The notes beneath the pieces were generated by a model. That model worked only from the letters and a program-made list of their open reading frames with translations, was not told the DNA's origin and made no database searches. The position numbers and the translations under genes are program-made. Shown piece after piece: positions 18,119 to 25,981 of a stretch of DNA of 49,615 bases. Source of the stretch: Pseudomonas frederiksbergensis (lineage in GTDB: Bacteria > Pseudomonadota > Gammaproteobacteria > Pseudomonadales > Pseudomonadaceae); the NCBI RefSeq assembly GCF_017114915.1, contig NZ_JAAUOE010000037.1:4827-54441 (forward strand), given 5' to 3'. How positions within the stretch are numbered: position 1 is the stretch's first letter; each line of letters begins with the position of its first letter.

Positions 18119-18185
18119 AGCCTCACGGCGAGAGTCCCCCGATACTTGAGTCAAACCTGAAGCTATCCAGATGAGGTGGGTGAGG

Positions 18186-19103
18186 GTGAAAATTCAACGT
18201 TTGCTATTGATTGCCCCGACCGAAATGGTCCGCACCCCGGCGTTCGAACGAGCGCGAGCCTTGGCCTGTGCAACCGGTGCGATGCTGCACATTGTCGCTT
18301 TCGATTATGTCCAGGCGCTGGCGGCGGCCGGCCTGTTTGACCATGACGCCATGGCCCAGGCGCGGGAAGGTTACTTGCAGGTTCATCGTCACTGGCTGGA
18401 GCAGCAGGCCCGGTTTCAACGATGCGAAGGCGTGCAGGTGAGCACTGAAGTGGTGTGGGCCAGACCGACCCTGGCGCATCTGCTGGAGTACGTGAATGAC
18501 TTCCATGCAGACCTGGTGATCAAGGACACACACCACGTATCGGCGCTCGATCGCGCCTTCCATCGGCCGCTGGACTGGCAGTTGCTGCGCGACTGTCCGG
18601 CCCCCTTGCACCTGGTCATCGATGCCACAAACCCCAAGCCGTTGAGCATACTCGCGACCATCGACTTGTCCCATCTGGAGGAGCTGACCCAAGGGCTCAA
18701 TGACCGGATTCTTGACCTGGCTTCGAGCCTGGCCGAACCTTGTGGCGCCACCGTGCACCTGCTCAACGTCGACGGCTGGTCGGAGTTAGGGGAGTCCGAG
18801 ATGAACGTGCCGACAGCGACACTGGACAGCAGTTTGAGAGACGCGGTCAGCGATGCTCAGTTGGAGTCATTTGAGGCGCTTGCCGAACGCTACGGAATCG
18901 AGAAACAACAGCGGCATCTGCTGCTTGGCATCCCCGCTGAGGTGATCGCACATTTCGCACAACGACATGCCTTTGACATGGTAGTCCTGGGAACGACCTA
19001 CCATCGCGGGATCGATCTATTCATCGGCAGTACGGCCGAAAGTGTATTGAACCGGTCACCCTGCAGCCTGACGATCGTCAAGCCATTGCCCCGGCTCGAC
19101 TGA
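18186..19103 (+). CDS. universal stress protein, two tandem Usp domains (copy 5)
   Basis: The protein of about 305 residues has the tandem Usp plan, with FHRPLDWQLLRDCPAPLHLV between domains and the terminal VVLGTTYHRG...FIGSTAESVL loop. I propose GTG 18186 (reading V-K-I-Q-R) because GAGGTGGG at 18173-18180 is 5 nt upstream and because the paralogues begin the same distance before the R-L-L-L-I strand. ATG 18171 is in frame, lacks a ribosome site and would leave a leader of only about 18 nt. In the acidic middle section it diverges most from its neighbours. Confidence 0.85.
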   Translation: MKIQRLLLIAPTEMVRTPAFERARALACATGAMLHIVAFDYVQALAAAGLFDHDAMAQAREGYLQVHRHWLEQQARFQRCEGVQVSTEVVWARPTLAHLLEYVNDFHADLVIKDTHHVSALDRAFHRPLDWQLLRDCPAPLHLVIDATNPKPLSILATIDLSHLEELTQGLNDRILDLASSLAEPCGATVHLLNVDGWSELGESEMNVPTATLDSSLRDAVSDAQLESFEALAERYGIEKQQRHLLLGIPAEVIAHFAQRHAFDMVVLGTTYHRGIDLFIGSTAESVLNRSPCSLTIVKPLPRLD

Positions 19104-19127
19104 AAAGATGAACCCGTGCGGCCTGGG

Positions 19128-19141
19128 TTGATAAAAATCAA
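19128..19141 (+). promoter_or_regulatory. FNR/ANR box, perfect, for the beta-CASP nuclease
   Basis: TTGAT-AAAA-ATCAA is an exact match. An AT-containing GATCAA(T) hexamer lies 22 nt downstream at 19164-19170. The predicted start near 19176 leaves about 25 nt before the ATG. Confidence 0.75.
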
Positions 19142-19200
19142 CTGCCCATGGGCGTAAAGGAGCGATCAATAGCACTCCATGAATGCGCAAGGAAACGGCC

Positions 19201-20568
19201 ATGCAAATGACATTTCTCGGAGCTGCGGGCACGGTTACTGGCAGCAAGTACCTGCTGGAACATCGCGACCAACATGTGCTGATCGATTGCGGCCTGTTCC
19301 AGGGCTATAAACAACTGCGCTTGCACAACTGGGACCCGTTCCAGCTGCCGGTTCGCGACCTCGAAGCCATTGTGCTGACCCACGCTCACCTGGATCACAG
19401 CGGCTACCTGCCGGTGTTGGTGCGCAACGGTTATCGCGGTCCGGTGTATGCCACGCCTGCCACCTGTGAGCTGGTGAAAATCCTGCTGCGCGACAGCGGC
19501 CGCTTGCAGGAAGAAGAAGCCGAGTTCGCCAATCGCCATGGTTTCTCCAAACACTCTCCGGCCTTGCCGCTGTACACCGAACAAGACGCTGAGCGGGCAT
19601 TGAAATTGCTGCGGCCGGTGCTGTTGCACCACCGGGTCGATATTGTTCCGGGGATGAGCATTCTGTTGCGCGGTGCCGGGCATATTCTGGGCGCAGCGAC
19701 GGTGGAAGTCGTCGCCGATGGCGTCACGCTTGTGTTCTCCGGGGATCTGGGGCGGCCGAACGATCCGTTGATGTTTGCCCCGGAGACGATCGAGCAGGCC
19801 GATTATCTGCTGGTGGAGTCGACTTACGGTGACCGTCGGCATCCCGACGAATCCCCGGAGGATCAACTGGCCGAGGTCATCACCCGTACCGCGCTGCGCC
19901 ATGGCATCACGCTGGTGCCATCGTTTGCGGTCGGTCGCGCGCAGTTGCTGATGTACCACCTGTATCGCTTGCAACAGAAACACGCGATTCCCGACCTGCC
20001 GATTTACCTCAACAGCCCCATGGCCACCGACGTTACGCGTTTGTATCAGCGCTTTCGCAGTGAACACCGGTTATCCCCGCAAGAGTGCGAAGGCATGTGC
20101 CATGTCACGCGTTTTGTGCGTTCCGCCAGGGACTCCATCGAACTGGACCAGCAGCGCACACCGGCGGTGATCATCGCCGCCAGCGGCATGGCCACTGGCG
20201 GGCGGGTGCTGCACCACCTCAAGGCGCTGGCGCCCAACCCGATCAATACGCTGCTGGTGCCGGGTTTTCAGGCGGGCGGCACCCGCGGCGCGCAGATCAT
20301 CGCAGGCGCCCCGTCGGTACGTATTCACGGTAAAGACGTGCCAATCCGCGCCGAAGTGGTGCCGATGGAAACCCTGTCCGCGCACGCCGACGCCGATGAA
20401 ATCATGGCGTGGTTGCGCGGCTTCAAGCGGCCACCAAAACACACCTATGTAGTGCATGGCGAACCCAACGCCTCGGATGTGTTGCGCCGGCGCATCAGCC
20501 TGGAGCTAGGCTGGTCGGTCTCGGTACCGGAGTACCGTGATAGCGTGGAGCTGACGAGTTCTCTTTAG
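19201..20568 (+). CDS. metallo-beta-lactamase-fold beta-CASP RNA-processing nuclease
   Basis: The 455-residue protein resembles CPSF73/Ysh1-type ribonucleases. Zinc-binding residues are visible as HAHLDH at 61-66, H161 in GAGHILGA, D182 in FSGDLGR and H419 in YVVHGE; the beta-CASP insert includes SAHAD with H395. Family members cut or trim RNA and some are 5' exonucleases. Homologues often sit beside universal stress genes in proteobacteria, where a role in RNA turnover during energy stress is plausible but unproved. ATG 19201 follows AAGGAAA with good spacing. The gene is directly downstream of a perfect FNR/ANR box. Confidence 0.9.
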   Translation: MQMTFLGAAGTVTGSKYLLEHRDQHVLIDCGLFQGYKQLRLHNWDPFQLPVRDLEAIVLTHAHLDHSGYLPVLVRNGYRGPVYATPATCELVKILLRDSGRLQEEEAEFANRHGFSKHSPALPLYTEQDAERALKLLRPVLLHHRVDIVPGMSILLRGAGHILGAATVEVVADGVTLVFSGDLGRPNDPLMFAPETIEQADYLLVESTYGDRRHPDESPEDQLAEVITRTALRHGITLVPSFAVGRAQLLMYHLYRLQQKHAIPDLPIYLNSPMATDVTRLYQRFRSEHRLSPQECEGMCHVTRFVRSARDSIELDQQRTPAVIIAASGMATGGRVLHHLKALAPNPINTLLVPGFQAGGTRGAQIIAGAPSVRIHGKDVPIRAEVVPMETLSAHADADEIMAWLRGFKRPPKHTYVVHGEPNASDVLRRRISLELGWSVSVPEYRDSVELTSSL

Positions 20569-20709
20569 TAAGGCAGGCCATTTTTGCGTTACCTGCAAAT
20601 GGCGAATGATCACCACATTTATTCGTAAGCCTCGTATTTTGCTGGTGGACAGTGTGTGAAGAATACCGAATAGCCACCGGTGCCAGCTGTTGCAGCCCTG
20701 AGTTGAAAC

Positions 20710-20747
20710 GCCCCTCGGAGAGTCAATGACGGCGAGGGGCATTTTTT
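20710..20747 (+). terminator. rho-independent terminator between convergent genes
   Basis: GCCCCTCG and CGAGGGGC pair across a 15-nt loop and are followed by ATTTTTT. It serves the plus-strand nuclease gene and ends at the stop codon of the minus-strand acetyltransferase. Confidence 0.75.
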
Positions 20748-21309
20748 ACAGATAGAGAGAGTGAATGACCTGACGGCTGTCATCGGGATCGTGGCGGGTC
20801 TCGAAGCCCAGGGCATGGGCCAGATCACGCATGGGGGCATTGCTGGCGGCGTCGACGGAATACATCTGGCGAAAACCGTTCTTGCGCGCGGCCTTGATCA
20901 AGTGCTCCATCAGCGCCGTTCCCAGGCCCAGATGCTGGTACTCGTCAGCAACCGTCACGGCGCATTCACACTCATGGTCGCCGGTGGCGGCATAGCGGCT
21001 GACACCGATTTCAATCAACTGGCCGTTGTTGTGAATCAGGGCGATGTAGGCCATTCGCTTCTTGCCGTCGACATCCATCAACTGGTCGAGCATGGCCTTG
21101 CCGGGCTCATTGACTTGCGCCAGAAAGCGCATGTGCCGCGACTCTGGGGACAGGCGCTTGATAAAGGCGTATTCACGTTCGCGGTCTTTCTCCGCCAACG
21201 GTCGGATCAGCACATGGCGCCCGTCCCTGAGCGCTTCAATCCAGTACTGTCCGGTTACGGCGGCGTAAGCGGCTGCGGCTCTGTCGTTATGATCTTTAAC
21301 AGTGAGCAT
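20746..21309 (-). CDS. GNAT-family N-acetyltransferase
   Basis: The 187-residue protein has a GNAT fold. The N-terminal LRDGRHVLIRPLAEKD and RLSPESRHMRF are typical of the family related to the C-terminal part of the Pat-type lysine acetyltransferases, and the acetyl-CoA loop is seen in YQHLGLGTALMEHLI. The likely reaction is acetyl transfer to a protein lysine or small amine; the target is unknown. ATG 21309 has GGAG about 9 nt upstream, better than ATG 21324. A palindromic CTGAT-N4-ATCAG sequence upstream suggests the same oxygen control as its neighbours. Mycobacteria also place a GNAT protein in the DosR regulon. Confidence 0.87.
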   Translation of the reverse strand: MLTVKDHNDRAAAAYAAVTGQYWIEALRDGRHVLIRPLAEKDREREYAFIKRLSPESRHMRFLAQVNEPGKAMLDQLMDVDGKKRMAYIALIHNNGQLIEIGVSRYAATGDHECECAVTVADEYQHLGLGTALMEHLIKAARKNGFRQMYSVDAASNAPMRDLAHALGFETRHDPDDSRQVIHSLYL

Positions 21310-21399
21310 GGTGCAATTCTCCATCTGGATTGAAAGGCTTGCGCGTAGCAACGAATCACGCGGTTCATTCCCTTTTTACGCCACTGGCGGCACTTGAAT

Positions 21400-21413
21400 C
21401 TGATCTGGATCAG
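21400..21413 (-). promoter_or_regulatory. symmetrical FNR/ANR-like box for the acetyltransferase
   Basis: CTGAT-CTGG-ATCAG is a perfect palindrome with one mismatch per half-site. TAAAAA (minus strand, 21378-21373) lies 21 nt away. Expected transcript start is near 21365, about 56 nt before the ATG. Confidence 0.5.
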
Positions 21414-21443
21414 ACTCTCGTGACAGGTCCCAAGAACCCGAAT

Positions 21444-21459
21444 CTGATGTGTAAATCAA
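21444..21459 (+). promoter_or_regulatory. decayed FNR/ANR box (spacer 6 nt)
   Basis: CTGAT-GTGTAA-ATCAA aligns with the perfect box at 17072 but has a T-to-C change and two extra spacer bases. That should destroy dimer binding. CAGTTT at 21482-21487, 22 nt downstream, is the relic of the -10. Confidence 0.65.
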
Positions 21460-21532
21460 CCTGGGGAGGAGGCAACGGGTACAGTTTGGGAACATGCTGA
21501 CGCTTTGGACCGGCGCCGAATCGAGGTGTGTG

Positions 21533-21631
21533 ATGGGTCAATATCAACGTGTGTTGCAGATCGCCGACCAGACCCTGTACCAATCCCCGGCCTTGCTGCG
21601 CGCCGTCGCCCTCGCCAAGGCATGCGGAGCG
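21533..21631 (+). pseudogene. truncated universal stress gene remnant
   Basis: Starting MGQYQRVLQIADQTLYQS, this fragment matches the first 33 codons of universal stress copy 4 (17161) almost residue for residue, including the ribosome-binding region GAGGTGTGTG. Homology stops after LAKACGA. The frame stays open for another 600 bases, but only because it runs antisense through the FNR-type gene. About 190 bp in total (promoter plus start) are shared with copy 4. Confidence 0.8.
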
Positions 21632-21721
21632 GTAGAAGGTGCATTCACCACAGGTCCAGCCGAGCCAGGGAACGCCGACACGCTTACCAACCCAGTCGGA
21701 TGCGACGTCAGTCCCAACGTG

Positions 21722-22468
21722 TCAGAGGGGCGGCTCCCGGTGACAGCCGGCGACCAGCTGCTTGAGACCGTCAAGATTCAGGACTTTGACGTTACGCCCG
21801 GAAATCTCGACCAGGGCAAGATCGCGCAGATGAGCGATGCCGCGGCAGATGGTTTCCAGGCGCAGGCCCAGATAGGAGCCGATCTCTTCGCGACGCATCT
21901 TCAGCACAAAGTCTCTGGACGAGTAACCCCGCACGCTCAGCCGTTGCGACAGGTTCAGCAGGAAGGCGGCCAGGCGTTCATCGGAGTTCATGTTGCCCAT
22001 CATCATGAGCAGGTTGTGTTCACGCACGATTTCCCGGCTCAATATCTTGTTCATGTTGTGCTGCAACGAGGGCAGTTGCAGAGCGAGCTTCTCCAGCTGG
22101 GCGAAGTTGAAAGGGCAGACTTCGCTGTCCTCCAGGGCAAAGGCACTGCAAGCGTGCCGATCGTCGCTGATGGCGTCCAGACCAAGCATTTCGCCGGGTA
22201 TCTGAAAACCGGTGACCTGCTCGCGACCGTCGACCGACAGCATGCTGGTCTTGAATGAGCCGATCCGTACCGCGTAAAGCGAGCGCAACGGATCGCCAGC
22301 CCGGTACAAGGTTGCGCCTTTTTTAACCTTTACCCGCTGAGCGATCAGGGTATCCAGCCGTTCGACCTCCTGGCCGGTCAAGCCGATCGGCAAGCACAAC
22401 TCCAGGACGCTGCAATTGGAGCATGCGGCCTTCAGATAATGATGTTGGTATGGCCGGATTTCAGGCAT
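21722..22468 (-). CDS. FNR/ANR-family [4Fe-4S] transcription regulator (copy 2)
   Basis: The 248-residue protein is a close paralogue of the regulator at 9010, with the same length and the same cluster cysteines (C16, C19, C25, C118), dimer helix and recognition helix LRLETICRG. The N-terminal eleven residues and the loop around residues 101-106 differ most. Both copies have Cys where FNR and ANR have Ser between the recognition Glu and Arg. ATG 22468 has AAGGG upstream. The perfect FNR/ANR box at 22608-22621 lies about 140 bp upstream; a TATGCT hexamer on the minus strand at 22583-22578 would allow autoregulation, although the box fits the plus-strand direction better. Confidence 0.9.
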   Translation of the reverse strand: MPEIRPYQHHYLKAACSNCSVLELCLPIGLTGQEVERLDTLIAQRVKVKKGATLYRAGDPLRSLYAVRIGSFKTSMLSVDGREQVTGFQIPGEMLGLDAISDDRHACSAFALEDSEVCPFNFAQLEKLALQLPSLQHNMNKILSREIVREHNLLMMMGNMNSDERLAAFLLNLSQRLSVRGYSSRDFVLKMRREEIGSYLGLRLETICRGIAHLRDLALVEISGRNVKVLNLDGLKQLVAGCHREPPL

Positions 22469-22607
22469 GTCAAAAGGCCCTTAACAGAGGGTTTAAGCAT
22501 AGTTCGGATCATGGGCTCACTCGGGGCTCTATCGGAAGAATCGACGAGTGGGGAAGGGCTTGGCCGTTGTTCAAGCCAGCATAGAGCCGGATGGGCGGCG
22601 TAAGAAC

Positions 22608-22621
22608 TTGATGTAGATCAA
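22608..22621 (+). promoter_or_regulatory. FNR/ANR box, perfect, upstream of a short ORF
   Basis: TTGAT-GTAG-ATCAA is an exact match. GAATCT at 22645-22650 follows after 23 nt, predicting a start near 22656. The only plus-strand start behind it with a good ribosome site is the short ORF at 22696. Divergent control of the regulator at 21722 is also possible. Confidence 0.7.
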
Positions 22622-22695
22622 CGCTTGCGCGGTGCAGACTTCCAGAATCTACGCATGTTCCCCTGGTTTATCCGAGGCCTTGGCGGAGGGATGTC

Positions 22696-22809
22696 ATGAT
22701 GCAGGAACTTAAGTTTTACCTCATGGAAGGGGTTGATGCAGGCAAGGTGTCGAGGCCGCCTTCTAGCGCATGGCCAGCATCGCGCCAAACACCCCGACGA
22801 CGATCCTGA
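22696..22809 (+). pseudogene. short ORF, likely a truncated FNR/ANR-driven gene
   Basis: A 37-codon ORF begins ATG-ATG (MMQELKFYLMEGVD) 5 nt after GGAGGG, behind a perfect FNR/ANR box with a -10. Its last twenty codons run antisense into the ion-channel fragment and end in an Arg-rich tail, so the true coding part is probably only the first 15-17 codons. I do not recognise the gene. It looks like the 5' stub of a gene removed by rearrangement, but a genuine small protein cannot be excluded. Confidence 0.4.
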
Positions 22810-22924
22810 AGCGGCTCCAGAGTTTAAGCCTGGGCAGCCAATCGTTCAGGCGCAACAGGCATTCGTAGTGGATCACCACTGTGACAATCACCACCAGCGT
22901 ATTGATTAACGTAATCGAAAGCAT
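22763..22924 (-). pseudogene. N-terminal fragment of an ion-channel-like membrane protein
   Basis: The 53-codon ORF starts MLSITLINTLVVIVTVVIHY, continues through a basic loop (LPRLKLWSRFR) and enters a second helix (IVVGVFGAML) before a stop. This resembles the first part of the small two-pore-domain potassium/ion channel proteins common in Pseudomonas, which are more than twice as long and carry a pore loop after this point. The pore is missing. The identification rests on resemblance of the N-terminus and is moderate. Confidence 0.5.
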
Positions 22925-23093
22925 AAGGTGCCTCGAACATCCAGAAGCTATTGCCGCGAATTTACAGTACGCGGAAGTAAATCTTCAGACACAGCTTGCG
23001 AACGTCAAATCTAATAAAATCAACCAACCGCAGCTATGTCCTACATCTCGTTGGAGATCAGAATGTGTGTTTGTTGACCATTTTTCCGTCAGT

Positions 23094-23170
23094 AAAGAGT
23101 AGAAATGGAGAAAGGATGCAGCAAAGAGCAGAAATGGGGGAAGGATGCAGCAAAAAATAGAAATGGGGAG
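23094..23170 (+). repeat. 29-bp tandem repeat, about 2.6 copies
   Basis: Units start at 23094, 23123 and 23152 and share AGAAATGG and GGATGCAGC blocks; the third unit breaks off after AAATGGGGAG. Apart from this repeat I see nothing in 22925-23228, a 300-bp stretch between two gene fragments. Confidence 0.8.
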
Positions 23171-23228
23171 TGAACCCTCTGGTCGCCTCAAATAACTTGG
23201 CCCTCAGGTGTCCGGGATTAGTTGACCT

Positions 23229-23408
23229 CTACACTGTTCCTGCGCCGGACAACGTGGCCGCTATGTCCGCGGACTCATGTATGTCTTCGATGCTGACAAT
23301 CAACTTGGCGCCTGCACGTCCTAGCTCCCAAGCAGTCGCCAGCCCGATTCCTCGCGTTGCGCCAGTGATAAGTGCTGTTTTACCGGCGAGAGAGAACAAT
23401 TCGCTCAT
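23229..23408 (-). pseudogene. truncated short-chain dehydrogenase/reductase
   Basis: A 59-codon ORF begins MSELFSLAGKTALITGATRG and continues IGLATAWELGRAGAKL. This is the NAD(P)-binding Rossmann start of a short-chain dehydrogenase, with TGxxxGIG intact. The protein then loses similarity and stops, whereas the family has about 250 residues and needs a YxxxK catalytic motif. It is at the downstream end of the minus-strand DUF1302-MMPL operon, about 100 bp after the MMPL stop, so it was probably the next operon gene before the junction deleted the rest. Confidence 0.75.
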
Positions 23409-23506
23409 ACAGCACCTATTGCAAAAGGGCGTTTCGGTTCAGCATTCAATTCAGGAAAGAGGCGCATAAAATGGGCCATCTATACGTCCTCGCTCTTGTA
23501 GTGCGT

Positions 23507-25978
23507 TCACACCCAGGGGACGGAAGCATGTGCTTTGTAACTGACGGCGTCCTGATTCTCCTCTTCAAGGTTGGATGGCTCAGAGTTCGCTACTTCTTTT
23601 GCTTCGCCCACACGCTGTGGAAGAAGGAAGTAAGCCAATGCGGGCAGTAGCACCAGAGCGCCGACCATGTTCCAAACGAACATAAAGGCAAGCAGTACAC
23701 CCATGTCTGCCTGGAACTTGATTGGGGAAAAGATCCATGTGCCTACGCCGATCGCGAGAGTCACACCGGTCAGCATGACAACCTTGCCGGTGAACAGAAG
23801 CGATTGGTAATAGGCTCTGGACAGACTTTCACCTTGGCGAAGCTGTGCCAGCACGATGCTCATGACATACAGCGCATAGTCGACGCCGATGCCTACACCG
23901 AGGGCGATGACTGGCAGGGTGGCAACCTTGACGCCCATGCCTAACGCGACCATCAACGCCTCACAGAGAATAGAGGTGAGCATCAGGGGTAGTACCGCAC
24001 AGAGCACTGCTCTCCACGAGCGGAAAGTCACAAGGCATAGCAGAATGACTGCTCCGTACACCCACCACAGCATGTCGTGGTTCGCTTGTTTCACGACTAT
24101 ATTGGTGGCCGCTTCAATACCCGCGCTGCCAGCGGCCAGAAGGAACGTGGCGTCTTGAGACGTATTGCTCTTGGCAAAGCTTTCAACATTCTCGACTACG
24201 TTGGTGAGCGTGTCAGCCTTGTGGTCTTTGAGGTAGGCATAGAGTGTCAAAAGGCTGCAGTCATCGTTATACAGCCCGCGTGGAGCCCCCGCGGTGACCA
24301 TGTTCAAGGTCGCCTGGTTGTTCACAATCTCATACCACTTTGGGTTGCCCTCCGAGAGCCCAACCAGCACACGGCGATTCAATAAGGCCAAAGAGTTTGT
24401 CGAATCGACACCCTCTAGTCCGCGAAGCTGCCAATCCAAGTCGTCAACTCGCTTTAGTGTGCTGTACGACGAGCACTCACCCGCAGCTGTCTTCACCATC
24501 ACGGCGAATACATCGCTACTTGCACCGTAGTGCTGTGTTATGAACGCGTTGTCACGGTTGTAACGAGAGTCGGGGCGAAGTTCTGGAGCGCCGGCATCGA
24601 GATCTCCGACCTTAAGCTTCAGGCTTACCGCATACCCGCCGCAGGCCATGAGCGCCGCTACAATCACGCATACAGTTGCCCAACGCTTGGTGGTGAAAAG
24701 GTCAAGAAAGCGCCATACAACATGCTTCTCCGCGCCACTCGCCTCGGCTTCCTCGCCGCGAAGGCTGCGTCGAGCCGCTTTCGGGCTAACGCCGATATAG
24801 GAGAGCAGTATCGGAAGCAGAATTAAGTTCGTGAAAATGAGGACGGCTACACCAAGACTGGCGATTACTGCCAGATCTTGGATGACCTGGATCTTGATGA
24901 TCATCAGAACCGCAAACCCCACCGCGTCGCACAGCAAGGCGGTCAGCCCGGCCAAGAACAGTCGGCGGAATGTAAAACGCGCAGCAACCAAGCGGTGCAT
25001 CCCGCGCCCCATGTCTTGCATGATGCCGTTCATTTTCTGCGCGCCATGGCTCATGCCAATTGCGAACACCAGGAACGGCACTAGAACAGAGTACGGATCG
25101 AGCTCGTACCCGAGCAACGGCAGTAAACCCAATTGCCAAATCACTGCAACCAAAGAGCATGTCACCACTAGGAGCGTGCTTCGTACGCAACGGGTGTACC
25201 AATAGAGCACTGCCGCGGTGATCAGGATGGCCGCCGCGAAGAAAATCAGAATCTGCTTGAGGCCGTCGATCAGGTCACCGACGACTTTCGCAAAACCGGT
25301 GATATGGATCTCAACACCTTGCGCTTGGTACTTGCTACGCAGCTTTTCAATCTCGTGAGCGAAGACTGTGTAGTCCAGCGGCTGACCATCTGGAGTCCGC
25401 TCCAGCAGAGGCACGTAAACAATGCTTGAGCGTTGGTCGAAGGCCACCAATTGTCCAATTTCGTTGGAGCGCTCGACGTTCCGCTTAAGGGATTCCAAGC
25501 TTGCAGTGCCGCCGTCGTACCCATCTGGTATCACCGGGCCTCCTTCCAGCCCCTCCTCGGTGACACCCGTCCAACGAGTAGAAGGAGTCCACAGCGACTT
25601 CATCGTTGCACGGTCAACCCCTGGAAGCAGATATACTTCATCGTTGAGTTGCTGGAGTGTGTGCAAATAATTTTTGTCGTAGATGCTTCCCGCTGGATTC
25701 ACTACGGCAATGCGTACAGCATTTCCGAGACCGGCCAGTTCCTGGCGATGCTCAAGATAATTGGCGATGTAAGGATGCTCACGCGGGATCATCTTCTCGA
25801 AACTGGCATTGAGCGTCACATGTGTCGCCTGCCATGCCAGCAGAAGTGTCGCGGCCAGGCATAGCAGCATAAACAAGGCGCGATGGTTAAACAGCGCGCG
25901 CTCCAGTAGGGAACCAGAGGCGCTGTCAAAATCGTTGAGACTGCCTGTCGACGGAGTAGGGGAGGTCTGTACGTGCAT
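23507..25978 (-). CDS. MMPL/RND-superfamily membrane transporter
   Basis: The 823-residue inner-membrane protein has the RND plan: one N-terminal helix (about 32-50), a periplasmic loop of 200 residues, five helices to about 390, then the repeat with a helix near 425, a second large loop and five more helices. The signature GVGIGVDYALYV lies in the second half. Members of this hydrophobe/amphiphile subgroup are found beside DUF1302, DUF1329 and YCF48 genes in clusters for hydrophobic compounds, where traffic across the envelope is proposed but direction is unproved. It starts 3 nt after the YCF48-like gene stops, so they are cotranscribed. The acidic C-terminal tail is poorly conserved. Confidence 0.87.
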   Translation of the reverse strand: MHVQTSPTPSTGSLNDFDSASGSLLERALFNHRALFMLLCLAATLLLAWQATHVTLNASFEKMIPREHPYIANYLEHRQELAGLGNAVRIAVVNPAGSIYDKNYLHTLQQLNDEVYLLPGVDRATMKSLWTPSTRWTGVTEEGLEGGPVIPDGYDGGTASLESLKRNVERSNEIGQLVAFDQRSSIVYVPLLERTPDGQPLDYTVFAHEIEKLRSKYQAQGVEIHITGFAKVVGDLIDGLKQILIFFAAAILITAAVLYWYTRCVRSTLLVVTCSLVAVIWQLGLLPLLGYELDPYSVLVPFLVFAIGMSHGAQKMNGIMQDMGRGMHRLVAARFTFRRLFLAGLTALLCDAVGFAVLMIIKIQVIQDLAVIASLGVAVLIFTNLILLPILLSYIGVSPKAARRSLRGEEAEASGAEKHVVWRFLDLFTTKRWATVCVIVAALMACGGYAVSLKLKVGDLDAGAPELRPDSRYNRDNAFITQHYGASSDVFAVMVKTAAGECSSYSTLKRVDDLDWQLRGLEGVDSTNSLALLNRRVLVGLSEGNPKWYEIVNNQATLNMVTAGAPRGLYNDDCSLLTLYAYLKDHKADTLTNVVENVESFAKSNTSQDATFLLAAGSAGIEAATNIVVKQANHDMLWWVYGAVILLCLVTFRSWRAVLCAVLPLMLTSILCEALMVALGMGVKVATLPVIALGVGIGVDYALYVMSIVLAQLRQGESLSRAYYQSLLFTGKVVMLTGVTLAIGVGTWIFSPIKFQADMGVLLAFMFVWNMVGALVLLPALAYFLLPQRVGEAKEVANSEPSNLEEENQDAVSYKAHASVPWV

Positions 25979-25981
25979 GGC

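Noticed and set aside
19138..20067. 309-codon minus-strand ORF in the nuclease gene
   Set aside because: Antisense to the well-conserved beta-CASP nuclease, without its own family motif or ribosome site.
21494..22258. 254-codon plus-strand ORF beginning at the universal stress remnant
   Set aside because: Only the first third of its start is homologous to a universal stress protein. The rest is antisense to the FNR-type gene, so it is not a fused functional protein.
23094..23170. CRISPR array
   Set aside because: The 29-bp units are contiguous with no unique spacers and no cas genes are present, so this is an ordinary tandem repeat.
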